From the NCBI GenBank assembly GCA_028386065.3, contig JAKUCV010000199.1, positions 4,526-68,525 on the forward strand: 64,000 bases of DNA, in the 5' to 3' direction. This DNA is from Turnera subulata. Its lineage: Eukaryota > Streptophyta > Magnoliopsida > Malpighiales > Passifloraceae. This document shows positions 43,833 to 56,685 of this stretch, piece after piece (the stretch's first letter is position 1; every line of letters starts with the position of its first letter). Below the pieces are notes generated by a model that was given only the letters and a program-made list of their open reading frames with translations, was not told where the DNA came from and did not search any database. Made by a program: the position numbers and the translations under genes.

Positions 43833-46030
43833 TACAAAGTGAAGCATTTTGGTCTCCGTTGTTTTCGCTGAGGCCCATTTGATTTTTCGATGCGATTTTG
43901 GTAATTCGATCGTGGGATTAGCAGCAATATAAGAACAATTCTCTTTAAATGTATAAGTCACATTTAGGGTTGCGACAAAAAAAAGTCACATTTAGGGTCG
44001 TAATTTTCAAGTATAAATTCTATTGTATAGCAAATTTGAATAGCAATTTGTCAAAAAGTAGCAAGGCAATATAAAATTATTAGAGTCAGTACACAAGATA
44101 CCACACTCCCCCATCTGTGGTCTTCCCCAAATTATCAACATCATCTACGGAGGATGCAAAGGCCCTTAGACACGCGCCCCCATCTGTGCCTAAGCCTATT
44201 ACTCCCGCACGCCCACACCACGGGGTAAAATATACACAATCCGCACATGCCAATCATCCCCTTTGGCATCACAATCACAACCGGCATGGATAACAGTACA
44301 ATAATTGAGAAACAAGTAAACAAGCGTACCTCAATGCAGAAGAAAAAAAAAAACCAAGTAGTATCATATGGTTTGGGAATTCCATCAAACACTTGGTGGG
44401 CATTTCGGATGAACTCCCCAAATACAATTCACTGAACCAATCACGAAAGTACCAACAATTCCAAGTCATTCATATTCCTAACTCTCCACTGTATGATGCA
44501 TGAAACTTATTATAATTTCAAGATAGAATCAAGTACAGGATCACGCGTGTAACATGACTTGGGCAAGGCAATTCCATCAACTAGATATTATATACATGTG
44601 TACTCTTTCAAGATATTAAATTCTAGAACTTTTTTTTTTACATTTCATCACGCTAACCTGACTACCTTCCAAACATGCGAATTCCACACTAACTACTTAC
44701 CTTGCTTTAGAAAAGTCTCAAGCTATCCAGGGAGCCTTTGTTCGTGAGTACCCTTAATCCTCCCAATGCCTCCTTCTCCTGGCTCGTCCTCAATAACGGC
44801 AGTTTCTTCAAAGCACAAGGTGAGTAATTATATTAATTCTTAGGCTGGAGATCCTGTGTAGCTTCAAGAAAGATATTGGGTTCTCAAGCATTGTTTCCAC
44901 TCCTCTTTTACTTTTACTTTTTTTTTTGGCGGCAAATGTTTCATGGTTACTACAATATAGACCACAATAGCATGGTGGTCAAACCATTGCCTTGCCTAAG
45001 GACACCTAGACATACACATGGCGCCCTGGGCATTATTTATGCCCACCAGGTCTATTTTCAACCTTTCCTTATATAATATTGAAATAATAGATTTATGCAT
45101 TATATGGGCACGTCCGTATAATGCTAATGTAAAACAAACAAGTTTTATGTTGCTTACTCATGCAACTTATACGGTGTTGCAGGGTATTACAATATTTCAC
45201 TATTTCATTTCATTTTTTTTCAAATATCCATTTATAACCGACCGATTTTACACCATTTGATGTACGGACTACAGGTCTGAAAAACTTCTCGTTTTACAAG
45301 CGAGTCTAATACAACTTTAATTGTGTCTATCCATTTTGGCCAATCATTTGTGCACTTACATTCATCAACAGATGTAGGTTCATGATCCTCATTTTTTTTA
45401 ATAATATTTAGCGCTCTATTATATGAAAAAATTTTGTTGACGGTTATATGAACGAGATCTCATCATTTTCATTTATTTCGAGCATCTAAGTTATTTCTGA
45501 AACTTTATCAATTGTGTAAAGAACCTCTTCTTGAGGACTTTCAATTTGAAACTGGAGGTTTTATTTTCTCGCTGGGGCCATCTTGTATCTTTACTCCTTT
45601 CTTTTGTCGAGAATTTTTATCTTTGGAACCGAGTAGTCTTCCATGCTTCTGCCGTACTTTAGATTCATTTGCATTCTTTAATTGTTCTTCAAGAACATCA
45701 ATTTGAATAGGAGCATCTGCAACTGGTATATAAGATTGGTCACACTGTTTAGATCAGTAAATGTGTCTGGCAATTGATTTATCAAATTTTTCAAATGAAT
45801 CACCTTTTGAACTTCAGGTTCACACTGGTTTGTTCGAGGATCAAAAACTAGATATTTAGCATTTCAATAATCTCTTCGTTCAGCTGCTCATTCTCTCTCC
45901 CTGATGTTGGGTAAAAACTTTTATCAAATTAACAATAAGCAAATCTTGTTGTAAATAAATCTTCAGTCACTAGTTTTAATTGTTTTGTAAGTGATGGAGA
46001 TTCATATCCAATATATATTCCCAATCTTCT

Positions 46031-46582
46031 TTAAAGACTAATTTTACTATGTTGTGGTGGAGCATTAGGCACATATACTGCACAACCAATGGTCCGAAGA
46101 TGGGAGATATTAGGTTTATGACCATGAACCAATTGAATAGGCAAGAGCTTATGATAATTTGTTGGCCTGATGCGCACAATGCTTGCTAGATGCAAAAAAA
46201 CTTGTCCCCAAGCAATAACAAGGAGTTTACATCTCATCAATAATGACCTTGCAATCAATTGGAAACATTTAATAAACGGTTCTACTAGAATGTTTGAGGT
46301 GTGAACATAAACTACAAGATGTTTAACCATAAATCCAATTAACATATTAGAACTGAATTCACCAGCATTATCAAGACGTATTGTCTTAATAGCATGATTA
46401 GAGAAGTGTGCTTGAAATTTGATTAACTGTGATAATAAGCGCGTAAATGCCAAATTGCGTAGACAATAAGCACACACATGGGACCATCTAGTCGATGCAT
46501 CGATTAAAACTATAAAATACCTAAATGGTCCACATAGCGGATATATATATATCCGCAAAATATTTCTCTGAATTCTTTCCAA
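46031..46582 (-). pseudogene. Copia integrase core
   Basis: 183 codons open. The N-terminal part contains GPFRYFIVLIDASTRWSHVC, i.e. the first catalytic Asp region (the D of LIDAST). Then come TIRLDNAGEF (second catalytic Asp) and a degraded HT(S/Q)N...VE segment carrying the third acidic residue region, and finally LVHGHKPNISHLRTIGCAVYV typical of the integrase C-terminal side. Replacement of the conserved GLAE by LVE and the lost zinc-binding N-terminus argue against activity. Confidence 0.8.
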
Positions 46583-47203
46583 AAAATGCTGGTGATTCTA
46601 GGCCAATCTTATCATATGTAGGCGGAATAATTAATTTTTTTTGTGAGCAAGTAAGCACATGGAAATTCATTGGACTGAAAAAACTTCTGATTTTTTAATG
46701 AACAACCAAATGAATTTGCAATAATTTCATGCATCATTATTGACCCGGGATGGCCTAATTGGTTATGCCAAACAATAAATTCATCAGCCAACTTCTAGTT
46801 GGTGCCAGCTTCGGGCTATGCAAACTATGTATTTAATAATTTAGGAAAAATTATTTGTCAGCTTCAGGCCGTTATGTGCTAGCTTCAGGCTGTTGTGTAC
46901 CAATTTTAAGCTATTGTGTCCCACTCATAATTGATGGCAGAAAAATCAGAGTGATTGAACAATTATTAATGTGACGGTAAACTTTTTCAAAAAAGTAAAT
47001 CCTTGAAGATTTAAAAGCTTTGGAGTTTTGTGAAAAATAATCCGCATTTCTAATCATCGAAATTTTCCTTTGATCTTTCCAGAGACAGGAAAAGGGTCTA
47101 CGATTGAAAAACTGACATCTTGCTTTCTAAACTCAAAGTATAAGAAGGGAGGAGAGTTATGTGGTGGAAAACAGGAAGATTCAGAAAAACACAACGAGAT
47201 AAA

Positions 47204-47880
47204 GATGCCTTCCCCGACTACTGTCTTTTTTTGTTGAGGGTGCCTCTCATGGAAGGAGGAATAGGTTAGCATATAGTATGGTGAATGAGCGGCAAGAGGA
47301 ATTACCGAGTGAGCTCGCAAGAATTCCTCGTTTGATTTTCGTTGATGAGCTCTATCCATCTAGGTTCTTTGTAACTCCTATGGAAGAAACTTTCTTCCAG
47401 AAGACCAAGGCAACCTACGCTAAGGGTTTCTTTTTATGGCTCAGCTAATTCTATTATATTTTTCATTTCAGATAGACTTCAAGAATTTCAGTTAGAGCCT
47501 TCTTTTTCGAATCAGAGTAGTTATTATCAAGTTTCCATGATGGCTCGGAATGTCCCTAGAGTGTCTAGGTTGCCTCCTACTTGGCCTAAAGTTCGACTAC
47601 TGCTATGGAATTGTAGAGGAGTAGCCAGACGATCCCAAGATTTTGTACGTACCTTAAGGGATCTAAAGAAGCAGTGCAAGCCTAAAATGGTATTGATCAC
47701 TGAAACCTTGTGCAACCTGAAGAAGATCATGGAGTAATTCCACTCCGTTTTACTCCAGCAAATCGGTTCGAGCTTCCCGGTGAGCACAACATGGGTGGTA
47801 TGTGGTTCTCTTGAAATGAGAGTGTTAGAGTCAACATCAACAATGATGTTCAAAGTTTTAGAGTCAATATTGTACCCAAC
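47204..47880 (+). pseudogene. Second copy of the antisense ORF, frame-broken
   Basis: Starts ATGCCTTCCCC like its partner at 31728 and repeats the upstream TATA-like sequence. A one-base change in the T run after ACTGTC shifts the frame early, and a second break follows MVLITETL. The 47537-47737 stretch keeps VRLLLWNCRGVARR and PKMVLITET intact. Downstream the DNA still matches the region past the stop in element 1. Confidence 0.65.
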
Positions 47881-48099
47881 AGATAAAAAATATATATAAA
47901 TAATTATTTAAACTTATGTATGAGAACAATTATCTCTATGTGAGTGTTCTCCAATAATGGATCCATAATATAGTAATGATATAAATATGCATGTTTTCCT
48001 TAGCCTTGCTATTAATATAACCACTACAGTCATAGTAATTAGAACCGTTTCTTTCACATCCATGTCCACATTCGCGGCTATGACCAAAATTACAATTAT

Positions 48100-48290
48100 A
48101 CAGTCGCATTCGCTTCAGGGAATGAAGCAGAGTTAATTGGCCATAACTTTCTTTTAGATTCTTCCAAAGATCTGCAGGTTCTTTAATAGTAAGACATCCA
48201 GTCTTTAAACTATCATGAAGATGATAGCGAAGGAAAAATCATAACTTTCGCCTTATTTAAACTAGATGCTTTATTTCCTTCTTTTATTGT
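48100..48290 (-). pseudogene. gag: Copia gag remnant
   Basis: The minus-strand reading KVMIFLRYHLHDSLKTGC, TIKEPADLWKNLKESYGQ resembles the Copia gag segment known from other elements (FLRHHL...LK.EYLTVKDP..LW..LKERY). It is followed by stops. Confidence 0.6.
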
Positions 48291-48449
48291 GTCTTTCGGA
48301 AATTAGCATCTAGTAACCATGACAAATAATTTCTTTTGAAAATGTCAAGGGCCTCAAATTCAAGTTTTATAATATTGATCAAAATAATAGTAGTAAAATA
48401 ATAATGAAATAAATAAAACAAGTAATAAGAGTAGTAAAATGATAATATA

Positions 48450-48780
48450 GAATACGTAATATATATAAGCTTATTCGATAAATCTTTCAGCAATATTAGT
48501 AGAATAGTAATACAGAATATATAATATATATATGCTTACTCGATAAATCTTTCAGCAATATTAGTACGATAATTATATAAAATATGTAATATATATATAC
48601 GCTTACTCGATAAATCTTTCAGCATTATTAGTAGAATAATAATATATAATATGAAATATATATATGCTTACTCAGTAAATCTTTCAGCATTATTAGTAGA
48701 ATAATAATATAGGATATGCAATATATATATACGCTTACTCGATAAATCTTTTAGCATTGTAAGTACTAAATATGTATATA
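48450..48780. repeat. Leader minisatellite, unit about 63 bp, five copies
   Basis: GCTTACTCGATAAATCTTTC recurs five times with (A/T)-rich spacers containing ATATATATA and TTAGTAGAATAATA. The homologous Copia fragment at 18.66-18.9 kb has only about one and a half copies. Confidence 0.8.
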
Positions 48781-48857
48781 TATCAATGATAAAAGTAGTA
48801 ATGAGAAAAAATTTAGAAATAATTACCTTAGTTGGCTAGAGACTCGTGCTGATAACG

Positions 48858-49348
48858 TGTTATAAAATTGAGGGAGAAATTCACTACTTGATGGAATAAT
48901 ACAAACATGATCAAAATTGATCAAGGTAATAATACAACTTTGTGGGAGGTAATACACCTTTAATAATAATATAAAAATGGAGAATGATTATACTAATGAT
49001 GGAGGGAGATTGGAAGAAAGATGTATGGAAATGAGAAGAGGGAGAGTTTATGGTAAGATATCAAAAGTGTAAGTGTGTATGAATGAAGGGAGTATTTATA
49101 GGTGAAAATGGGAAGATAAAAATAAATAAGAATGATTAATTTAATAAGATAAAATCAAAAAAATATTAGATAAAGGAAGATGGTATTAAGATTAGGACAA
49201 ATAGAATTATGGAGGGTAAATGGCCAAAGAGATGAATCCAACTGGATGTTACGTGTTGGGGTAAAATATTTACTGGGGGTAAATTTAGGTACAACAAAAT
49301 TGAGTTTTATTGGATGATAATAATTGACATTCACCATAATTTATTTAC
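48858..49348 (-). repeat. 5' LTR of Copia element 2
   Basis: 491 bp, TGTTATAAAATTG to TTATTTACA on the plus strand. The end motif TTGACATTCACC is shared with the 210-bp LTRs of element 1. TATTTATAGG-type sequence near 49095 may be the TATA region. Confidence 0.6.
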
Positions 49349-50994
49349 AAGATGTTTTAATAAAGAAAAAATGTTGATTCTATTTAGGTCTTAAATTCCA
49401 TCTATTTATTAGGTTCTTAAGTTCCACCTAATCCATCAAATAAAATCTTATCTTTTCTAATAAATTTTTTTTGCCACATCGTCTTAATGCTTTAAGGATA
49501 TAATCATCATACAAAGAAAATGAAAAAATAAATTAAAATAAATTAATCATTTGCACATCAAGAGAGAAAAAATGGATTGTAGATAAGATTGAGTGGAGTG
49601 CCAATATGGCCCCCCTACACTGAGTATTGGTAATTTTGGTTTAGCTGGGGAATGAAGTGACCTATTCGGGATTAACAAGTGGCAAGCAGCAAAGGTTCGC
49701 AAGCATGGGAACCTTGGGATTTGACACATATAAATCGTCACAATCGAAAAGATGGAATTTAAACCTTTTGGGAATAATACCTTCAAAACACAAAGGCGCA
49801 CACACACGGAGAGAGAGTGTGTGTGAGAGAGAGGGGGGAATAGTCGAACAGATAATAATCCTAAGCTTGACTAACTTTGGAGGAAATTGAGAATTTAAGC
49901 AGACGGGAAGGGAAGAATCCGATTTTCCTCTTTATATATATATGTATATATATTAACAACTACCATCCACAAAAGGCAGTCAAACTTCACATCTCACCTC
50001 ACCTATAGTTTCTGCAACTTGCCTTTTGGGTCCTCTCTCTTTCTCTCTCTCTCTTCTCCATCATATGCTTTCTCGAGGTAGTACTCTTCCTCTGCGTTAA
50101 TTATATGATAAATAAAGGTAAAGCCGAGAATTTTAATGTTTATGTGATGACTCTGGGCTTCAAAATGACAAATAAAATAGTTCTTTGGGTTTAACTGAAT
50201 TCGTTGGCAGTTCTGTGATTATTTTCATTTCATGGGTTGGATTTGCTTTTCATATTGTGAGGAAAATGTTATTCATTTTAAGTAGGTACTCTTGCTTGGA
50301 TGTTAATTTGTTTGACTTAATTTACATAAAAATTAGTTTTAAGTTCAAGGGACTGAGCTTTCGGAAGTTGATGCCAGAATTCAAAAACGAAGGAACTTTG
50401 GTCTTGTTGTTTCTTTCATTTTTAGTTTAACTAACTGTCAGTTGACTTTCCTTTTATGTATGTATGTTGTTCATTGATACAATTTGATTCCTCCGGCCGG
50501 AGTTAGATTTTGTCTTTTCTTCTTCTCCTCAGCTCAGATGAGAAGAAAACTTTTCGTTTTAAACTGACACACAAAATCTCTGTGGATTCATTCATCCTTT
50601 TTTATTGGAAAAAAAAAAAAAAACTAATGAAATAGTACTACTACTAATCAGAAGGGTTCCCTTTTTGTGCCTATTCTTCTCGAATCCACAAGCCAAGTTG
50701 GGATCTATGTCTTTTTTTTTTTTAAATAATTCCGGGATGCTATTGCTTATATGCTTTTCTTTCTTTCTTTCTTTTTTTTTTTTTTTTACTAGAAGTGTGT
50801 GTTTGTTTGCTGTATGATAAATTAATTCATCAAGCTCTCTTTTTGCTTTCCCATATTACTTTTGCAGGTCAACTATTTACTCTCAAAGCAGATTTAGAGT
50901 TGCCAGCCTGCCATACTGTGGTCAGGTCATGAGCGATTTGAGGCTGCGGATCAACTTGTGAGGAGGAAGGAGGGGCCATTCCGGGGCATTATGC
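49349..50994 (+). promoter_or_regulatory. Upstream region and 5' UTR of the PIP5K gene
   Basis: A TTTATATATATATG TATA-like stretch near 49930 is followed by a CT-rich leader (50034-50056). A likely 5' UTR intron spans 50078-50867 (GAG/GTAGTAC donor, TTTTGCAG/GTCAAC acceptor). The 3' part of the UTR holds two upstream ORFs (50929-50961 and 50991-51023). Transcript evidence is needed for the intron. 49349-49900 has no recognisable feature. Confidence 0.5.
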
Positions 50995-51023
50995 ATGTCT
51001 GGCCCTGTGGTCATTGCTGCTGA
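50929..51023 (+). promoter_or_regulatory. Two short uORFs before and across the PIP5K start
   Basis: The first uORF is ATG at 50929 to TGA at 50959-50961 (10 codons). The second starts at 50991, four bases before the main ATG (ATGCATG), and ends at TGA 51021-51023, overlapping the main frame in the +2 register. Ribosomes starting at 50991 would miss the main ORF, so initiation would be reduced or need leaky scanning. Confidence 0.55.
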
Positions 51024-54000
51024 TAATGTGGTGGAGCGATCACTAACTTGTGCAGACAGGACCAAATCAGTTGATGCAATAACTGACACTGCATCTGTAT
51101 CAACAACCACCAATGGAGAAGTTGCACATCTTTCTTCGGAGACTACGGCCTTTAGAGTTGGGGAGCTCGTGCTCCCAAATGGGGAATCGTATTCAGGGTC
51201 AATGCTTGGAAATGTGCCCGAGGGTCATGGCAAGTATGCCTGGTCAGATGGTTGCGTCTATGAGGGTGAGTGGAGACGTGGGATGAGGCATGGGAATGGT
51301 AAAATCCGATGGGCTTCTGCAGCTTTTTATGAAGGTGAATTCTCGGGTGGTTATATACATGGTACAGGGACCTATATTGGTTCAGATAATACTACATATA
51401 AAGGAAGATGGAGACTGAATCTCAAACATGGGTTGGGGTACCAAGTCTATCCTAATGGAGATTCCTTTGAAGGTTCTTGGATCCAAGGCACTCCGGAAGG
51501 ACCTGGAAAGTATACTTGGGCTAATGGGAATGTCTATTTTGGAAACATTAAGGGTGGGAAAATGACAGGTAAAGGAACCCTTACTTGGACTAATGGGGAT
51601 TCATTTGAGGGAAGCTGGTCAAATGATATGATGCACGGATTTGGGGTGTATACTTGGAGTGATGGTGGCTGCTATGTTGGAACTTGGACACATGGTTTGA
51701 AGGATGGAAAAGGAACATTTTATCCAAAAGGTAGCCGGTTCCCAGCTATGCAAGAGCGGTACTTGAATGCTCTTAGAAAAAGAGGGCTGCTGCCAGATTT
51801 AAGAAAACAGAACCATGCTCACATCCACCATGCATCTTCTGTGGATATTGTGAATTCAAAGCTTAATGGGAACCAAGGATCCTATCCTAATTCGTCTGAT
51901 AAGCTATCCAAGGGAAATGTTCTGCATTTGGACCAACCTCGTAATCGAAATGTTTCCTTGGAAAGGCGCTGGAGTCTTGACGTATCTATTGAAAAGGTGA
52001 TGAATGATTCTTCATTAGAGCTGCATGATTCTGCCTTCAATGGCGCTAATACACCGCCAATCTTGGAACGTGAATATATGCAAGGTGTTCTTATCAGTGA
52101 GCTTGTATTGAATAACAATTTATCATCATCCTCTAGAAGAGCAAGAAGAAGAGAAAGGAGACTAACTAAAGAGGTTAAGAGGCCTGGTGAAACCATCATT
52201 AAAGGACACAGAAGTTATGACTTAATGCTTAGTTTGCAGCTTGGAATCAGGTACGACTTGGTTTGTAACTCATACTGTGTTCCCCAACTCACACTTCTTG
52301 GCTGTGCTTTCACTAACAGTTACATGATTTCAGCTGCTTTATCTAATAGAAACGGATTGGTGATATTGTTTCTGTATTCTCTATCCGTTCCACTTAAGAT
52401 TATGTCATTTCTAGGGTCCAAATTTCTGCGTTTACTGAATCCTTTTATTGTAGCTGGGAGTCCAGTCCTCTGATCGAGAGTTCTCATGCACTTGAAAGAG
52501 CATTTTATATTTGTCCTTTAAATTTATAAATTGTCTATTTATTCATGTAGCAGGAGTTTGATACGTGTCGTAGCTTTCCATCTTTCTTTCCTTGTAAACA
52601 ATAATGCTAATATACATAAATCTGCAATTAGGTACACTGTTGGTAAAATCACACCTGTACAGAGGCGAGAAGTTCGCTCAGCAGATTTCGGTCCCAAGGC
52701 AAGCTTTTGGATGCATTTTCCTAAAGATGGATCCCAGTTGACACCACCCCATCAGTCAGAGGACTTCAAGTGGAAAGATTACTGCCCAATGGTTTTCAGG
52801 TAGGCTGCCCTTAAATTTTTTAACAATTTTCTTTTGATGCTTTGCTTGGGGTTCTTGTGGTGCTGGTCGCAGTTCCAATGCTCCTACACATTAGGTGAAT
52901 TAATCTGCTCCAGGTGGTTGCAACTTTCTTTCTTTCACCTCATTGGATACAATGGAGTCCTGTAGTACCCACTTGCCCTCATACCAGAAGCTATATAAAC
53001 AATTGCATCAAGTCATTTTGCATTCTAAGTATCTTCAAGTTTTGCTGCAGGGTTATTCTCTGACTACCAGAGATTTTGCCTAACCGCATTGCATTTTAAG
53101 GCTACAACCACTTCTCAGGACACTACATAACCACCCAATTTCTACCAACTTTTTCTTTGTAGTAGTGGGAGACCTTTCAGTTTAGGTGTCTCCGGTCTTT
53201 GTCCATTGCAGAGAACTAGTTACATCCTGCTAGGGTTCTCATGATCTCTCTCTCTTTGATCTTATGGTACTGTCTATATTGTTCCGAATTGCAATATTTT
53301 GTTCATTGTCTAAGCATTCTCGAAGAAGCTAGCGGATGTAATTAATTATCTATTCCACTTTCTGATCTTTCAGTTCATTTCATTTATGGATTTCTATGTT
53401 TTCTTAATTATTCTGAAATGCATGCCATTTTCTATTCTTGCAGGAATCTAAGGGAAATGTTCAAGATTGATGCTGCTGATTACATGATGTCTATTTGTGG
53501 AAATGATGCTCTTAGAGAACTTTCTTCTCCTGGAAAAAGTGGTAGCATATTTTTCCTGTCTCAAGATGATCGCTTCATGATTAAAACACTCCGAAAATCG
53601 GAAGTGAAGGTTTGCCATCTCTATATGGTCTTTATAATTTGCTGAAGACCTGTATATCTCATTCCTGTTTTGTCTTTGTAGTTTTCAGAATTTATAAATT
53701 AGTTTTGTTCCTGAACCAAGTGGAATGATTCCATGAATCCTTCATGGGGAGCAATTATTGGGCAACACAAGTTACTTTAAATGTACATAGCTTGTCTACC
53801 AAGTCATGGTTGGCATTTGATCTGTTTATTGTTTGCTTTTATATTGCTCATTCTATTTATTTCTTACATGGTACATAAGCCATTACACTTGGGTTGATAA
53901 AGTTTGCTGAACCTGGAATATAATGGGACAGGTGTGTCATATAATTGGTGGCAAGCTGCTGATGCAGAAGTCTCTCCTAATTAGATGCTGAATGAGTAAT

Positions 54001-56685
54001 CAAACACACTTTAGAAGACAATGAGATTATGCAGCTAATGAATTGTTGCTTACTCAGATTGAAATGGAGCAACGCATTTGTTGGGATATGAAATTTTGTT
54101 GTGGAAAATATCTTCTAGTGGAGATCAGTTCCCCAGATGTATTATCAATATAGTCAGACAAGAGATAAATAATTATGCACGATAATCGGCAAGATTAGTC
54201 TTAAGTATTTTTGAAAGATAGTTTATTCAGAAGATTTTTATTGAAAATCATCACTTGGATGAACATGAATAGTTCTTGCAGGTGCTACCTTTGCATTAGT
54301 TCCACTTTCTTGGATTTTTTGTCCCCGTACTTTCCCCTGTACCGGGTTTCAATGGATACCACTACTGTAAATTTTTAAATATTGTTCCCACTGCAGCTAT
54401 TTTTCTTAATCATGTCAGTTGTTTATGATATTACATTCCACTCACCGGATTTCTGATGTTTAGGTGCTTCTCAAAATGCTTCCGGACTATCATCATCATG
54501 TGAGGTCATATGAGAACACACTCATTACAAAGTTTTTTGGTCTTCACAGAATCAAACCTTCAAGTGGTCAAAAGGTGAACGTCATTTTGTTGGGTGGCCT
54601 TTTCGATATATGATATGCATAGGCGGAATACAATCAAGTTAAAAGAACAGTGAAATCATTTAATATAAGATGGAACCAATATGCTTTGCAATACACCTTA
54701 GCATCTGAGGAACTACTTTCCAAAACTAACACCATGTACTATTCCCTAATTGCAGTTTCGCTTTGTGGTGATGGGAAATATGTTCTGCACAGAATTAAGG
54801 ATCCATCGAAGGTTTGATTTGAAAGGTTCATCTCTGGGGCGCTCTACAGACAAGATTGAAATTGATGAGAACACAACACTCAAGGATTTGGATTTGAACT
54901 ACTGTTTCTACTTGGAACCTTCTTGGCGAGAAGCTTTACTAGAGTAACTGATACTTTCCAAGCTATTATATTTTCACATTCAATTGTTTATGTGCACATC
55001 ATTTCTGGTTAAATTGGTGTGATTTTTCAGTCTCTTGACCAATGAGGTAGATAAATGAATAGTTTCTAGCACATGTAGATACATGCATATTATGAATGAG
55101 TGGAATGTTCTCATTTGCAAATATAAGGAACTGGTTGAATATTTCTGTGTAATTGCTACACTATATTTGGAATTGATTAGCAGTAACATCTGCATCTGAT
55201 CTTTGACTTGCAGTCTGATGTAGTAATATTGTTCGTATACTGGCATACTGTTCTTATGTGCCATTGTTTCTTACTAGTACTAATGTTTATGCAGGCAGAT
55301 CGAGACAGACAGCAAATTTTTGGAAGCTCAGCACATAATGGATTATAGTCTTTTACTGGGTGTACATTATCGGGCCCCACAACATCTGCGGTCTTTAATG
55401 TCCTACAATCGTAGTTTGTCAGCTGAAGGATTGGGAGTTCTAGCAGAGGAAGGTGGGCTATTTTTCAGCAACTTTTGTTCTCTTAAAAGGCTTCTTTCAC
55501 CTGCTAAGTCTGTCTTTCATACCTCTCCTCATTTAAAATAAAGCAGAGCAAGTGGCAAAGATAACAAAAGACTGAACTCGTGTTAAGAAAAGTTTGCTGA
55601 ATATCTAGCTTGTGGTGATTGCATATGGAGTAACTGATTTTAATATCTTTGATGTGAAACCAATCACTGTGTCTGAAGTTCTAACGCCAGGCATGCTGTT
55701 GTTTGTATCTTAACTAAGCATGCCAATCTGTGGTTTATCAGTGAGTTCTTCATGTGCTTAATGCAAGATATGATAGCAGCACTAGAATGAAATTTCCTTT
55801 ACATTTGAATTTAGTTCTTTATATAATTATTACTGTATAACTTTATCTGTCATTAAGTCTATCATTCATCAGCATGATCTTGGAAGTCTTTTTTTTTTTT
55901 CTTTCCTGGTATCTTGTTCAGAATTTGTCTGTACTGTTTCTTTGGCAGATACTATAGAAGACGAAACATACCCACAAGGTCTCGTCTTGGTTCCTCGTGG
56001 AGAAGATGACGATAGTATTGTTGTGGGTCCTCATGTTAGAGGTAGCCGTTTGCGAGCTTCATCTGCTGGTGATGAGGAAGTAGATCTCCTTCTTCCTGGT
56101 ACAGCAAGGTATGATGTTTTTGCCTGAAGTCCTTTCTCAGTCAATTCCACAGGAGCTCCATTTTGAATGAATAAAGTGTATTGTCAATGTTCCATACCCA
56201 TAGAGACGACCAAGTAATCAAACATTCACAAAATCACTATTATTTGGTTCTGCAGTTTCTCCAATAAAAGAAAGGAAAAAGAAGTAGGTTTTCTTTTTCT
56301 CTATTTCAAAAGATGGCCCACTTATGTGAAATTGCTGCGTAAATGTCTATTATCATTTCCCGAATGCAAATGGTTCATTGGTTTGTTCTTTCCAACTTTC
56401 CTCTGCAGGCTCCAAATCCAGCTTGGTGTAAACATGCCAGCAAGGGCAGAGCAGATACCAGGGATAGAGGAAAAACAAACGTTCCATGAAGTATATGATG
56501 TGGTTCTATACCTAGGCATAATTGATATACTGCAGGAGTACAACATGTCTAAGAAGATTGAGCATGCATACAAATCTCTTCAATTTGATTCCCTGTCCAT
56601 CTCTGCGGTCGATCCCATGTTCTATTCCCAGCGCTTCCTAGAGTTCATCCAAAAGGTGTTCCCTCCTAATGCCGTCACAAGCTAA
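50995..56685 (+). CDS. PIP5K9: Phosphatidylinositol-4-phosphate 5-kinase with MORN repeats (PIP5K9-like), 8 coding exons
   Basis: Exons: 50995-52250, 52632-52799, 53444-53609, 54464-54574, 54756-54943, 55295-55452, 55949-56108, 56409-56685. They sum to 2484 nt, 827 codons plus stop. All joints are GT-AG with matching phases. Residues ~60-255 hold eight MORN repeats (YEGEW, GxG, YxW patterns), a plant-specific membrane/regulator-binding part. A basic linker follows (RRARRRERR near 380). The kinase domain spans ~405-827: ATP-site Lys in FMIKTL (K522), RFDLKGS (587-592), MDYSLL (645-650), the metal-binding Asp in LGIIDILQ (D775), and the activation loop with the Lys pair after EYNMS (784-785) needed for PI4P specificity in the family. 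It makes PI(4,5)P2 at membranes. The pattern and near-complete match to memory of Arabidopsis PIP5K9 (which interacts with a cytosolic invertase there) support the symbol. Nothing is missing; the copy looks functional. Confidence 0.95.

Larger units (their letters stand above)
42925..45195. other. Block inserted in Copia element 2, contains plastid DNA
   Basis: Copia homology stops near 42920 and resumes near 45195. The block consists of an unknown stretch (42925-43330), a plastid-derived piece (about 43340-43940) and a further unknown stretch (43940-45195) with no recognisable genes. I found no terminal repeats or target duplication for the block as a whole, so end-joining of filler DNA is as likely as transposition. 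Confidence 0.5.
38600..49348 (-). mobile_element. Copia-type element 2, older relative of element 1, interrupted twice
   Basis: Homology with element 1 runs along its length: 38670-38794 and 42751-42920 match 29340-29600, 45195-46780 match 29625-31140, and 46790-48300 match 31150-33150. At the right end is the 5' LTR (48858-49348; TGTTATAAAATTG to ATTTACA) followed on the minus strand by CGTTATCAGCACGAG. The 3' LTR at the left is missing. Insertions are a Ty3 element at 38795-42745 and an unrelated block at about 42925-45195. Its proteins are broken but better preserved in integrase than those of element 1. The LTR sequence differs from that of element 1, so they are subfamilies. Confidence 0.7.
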
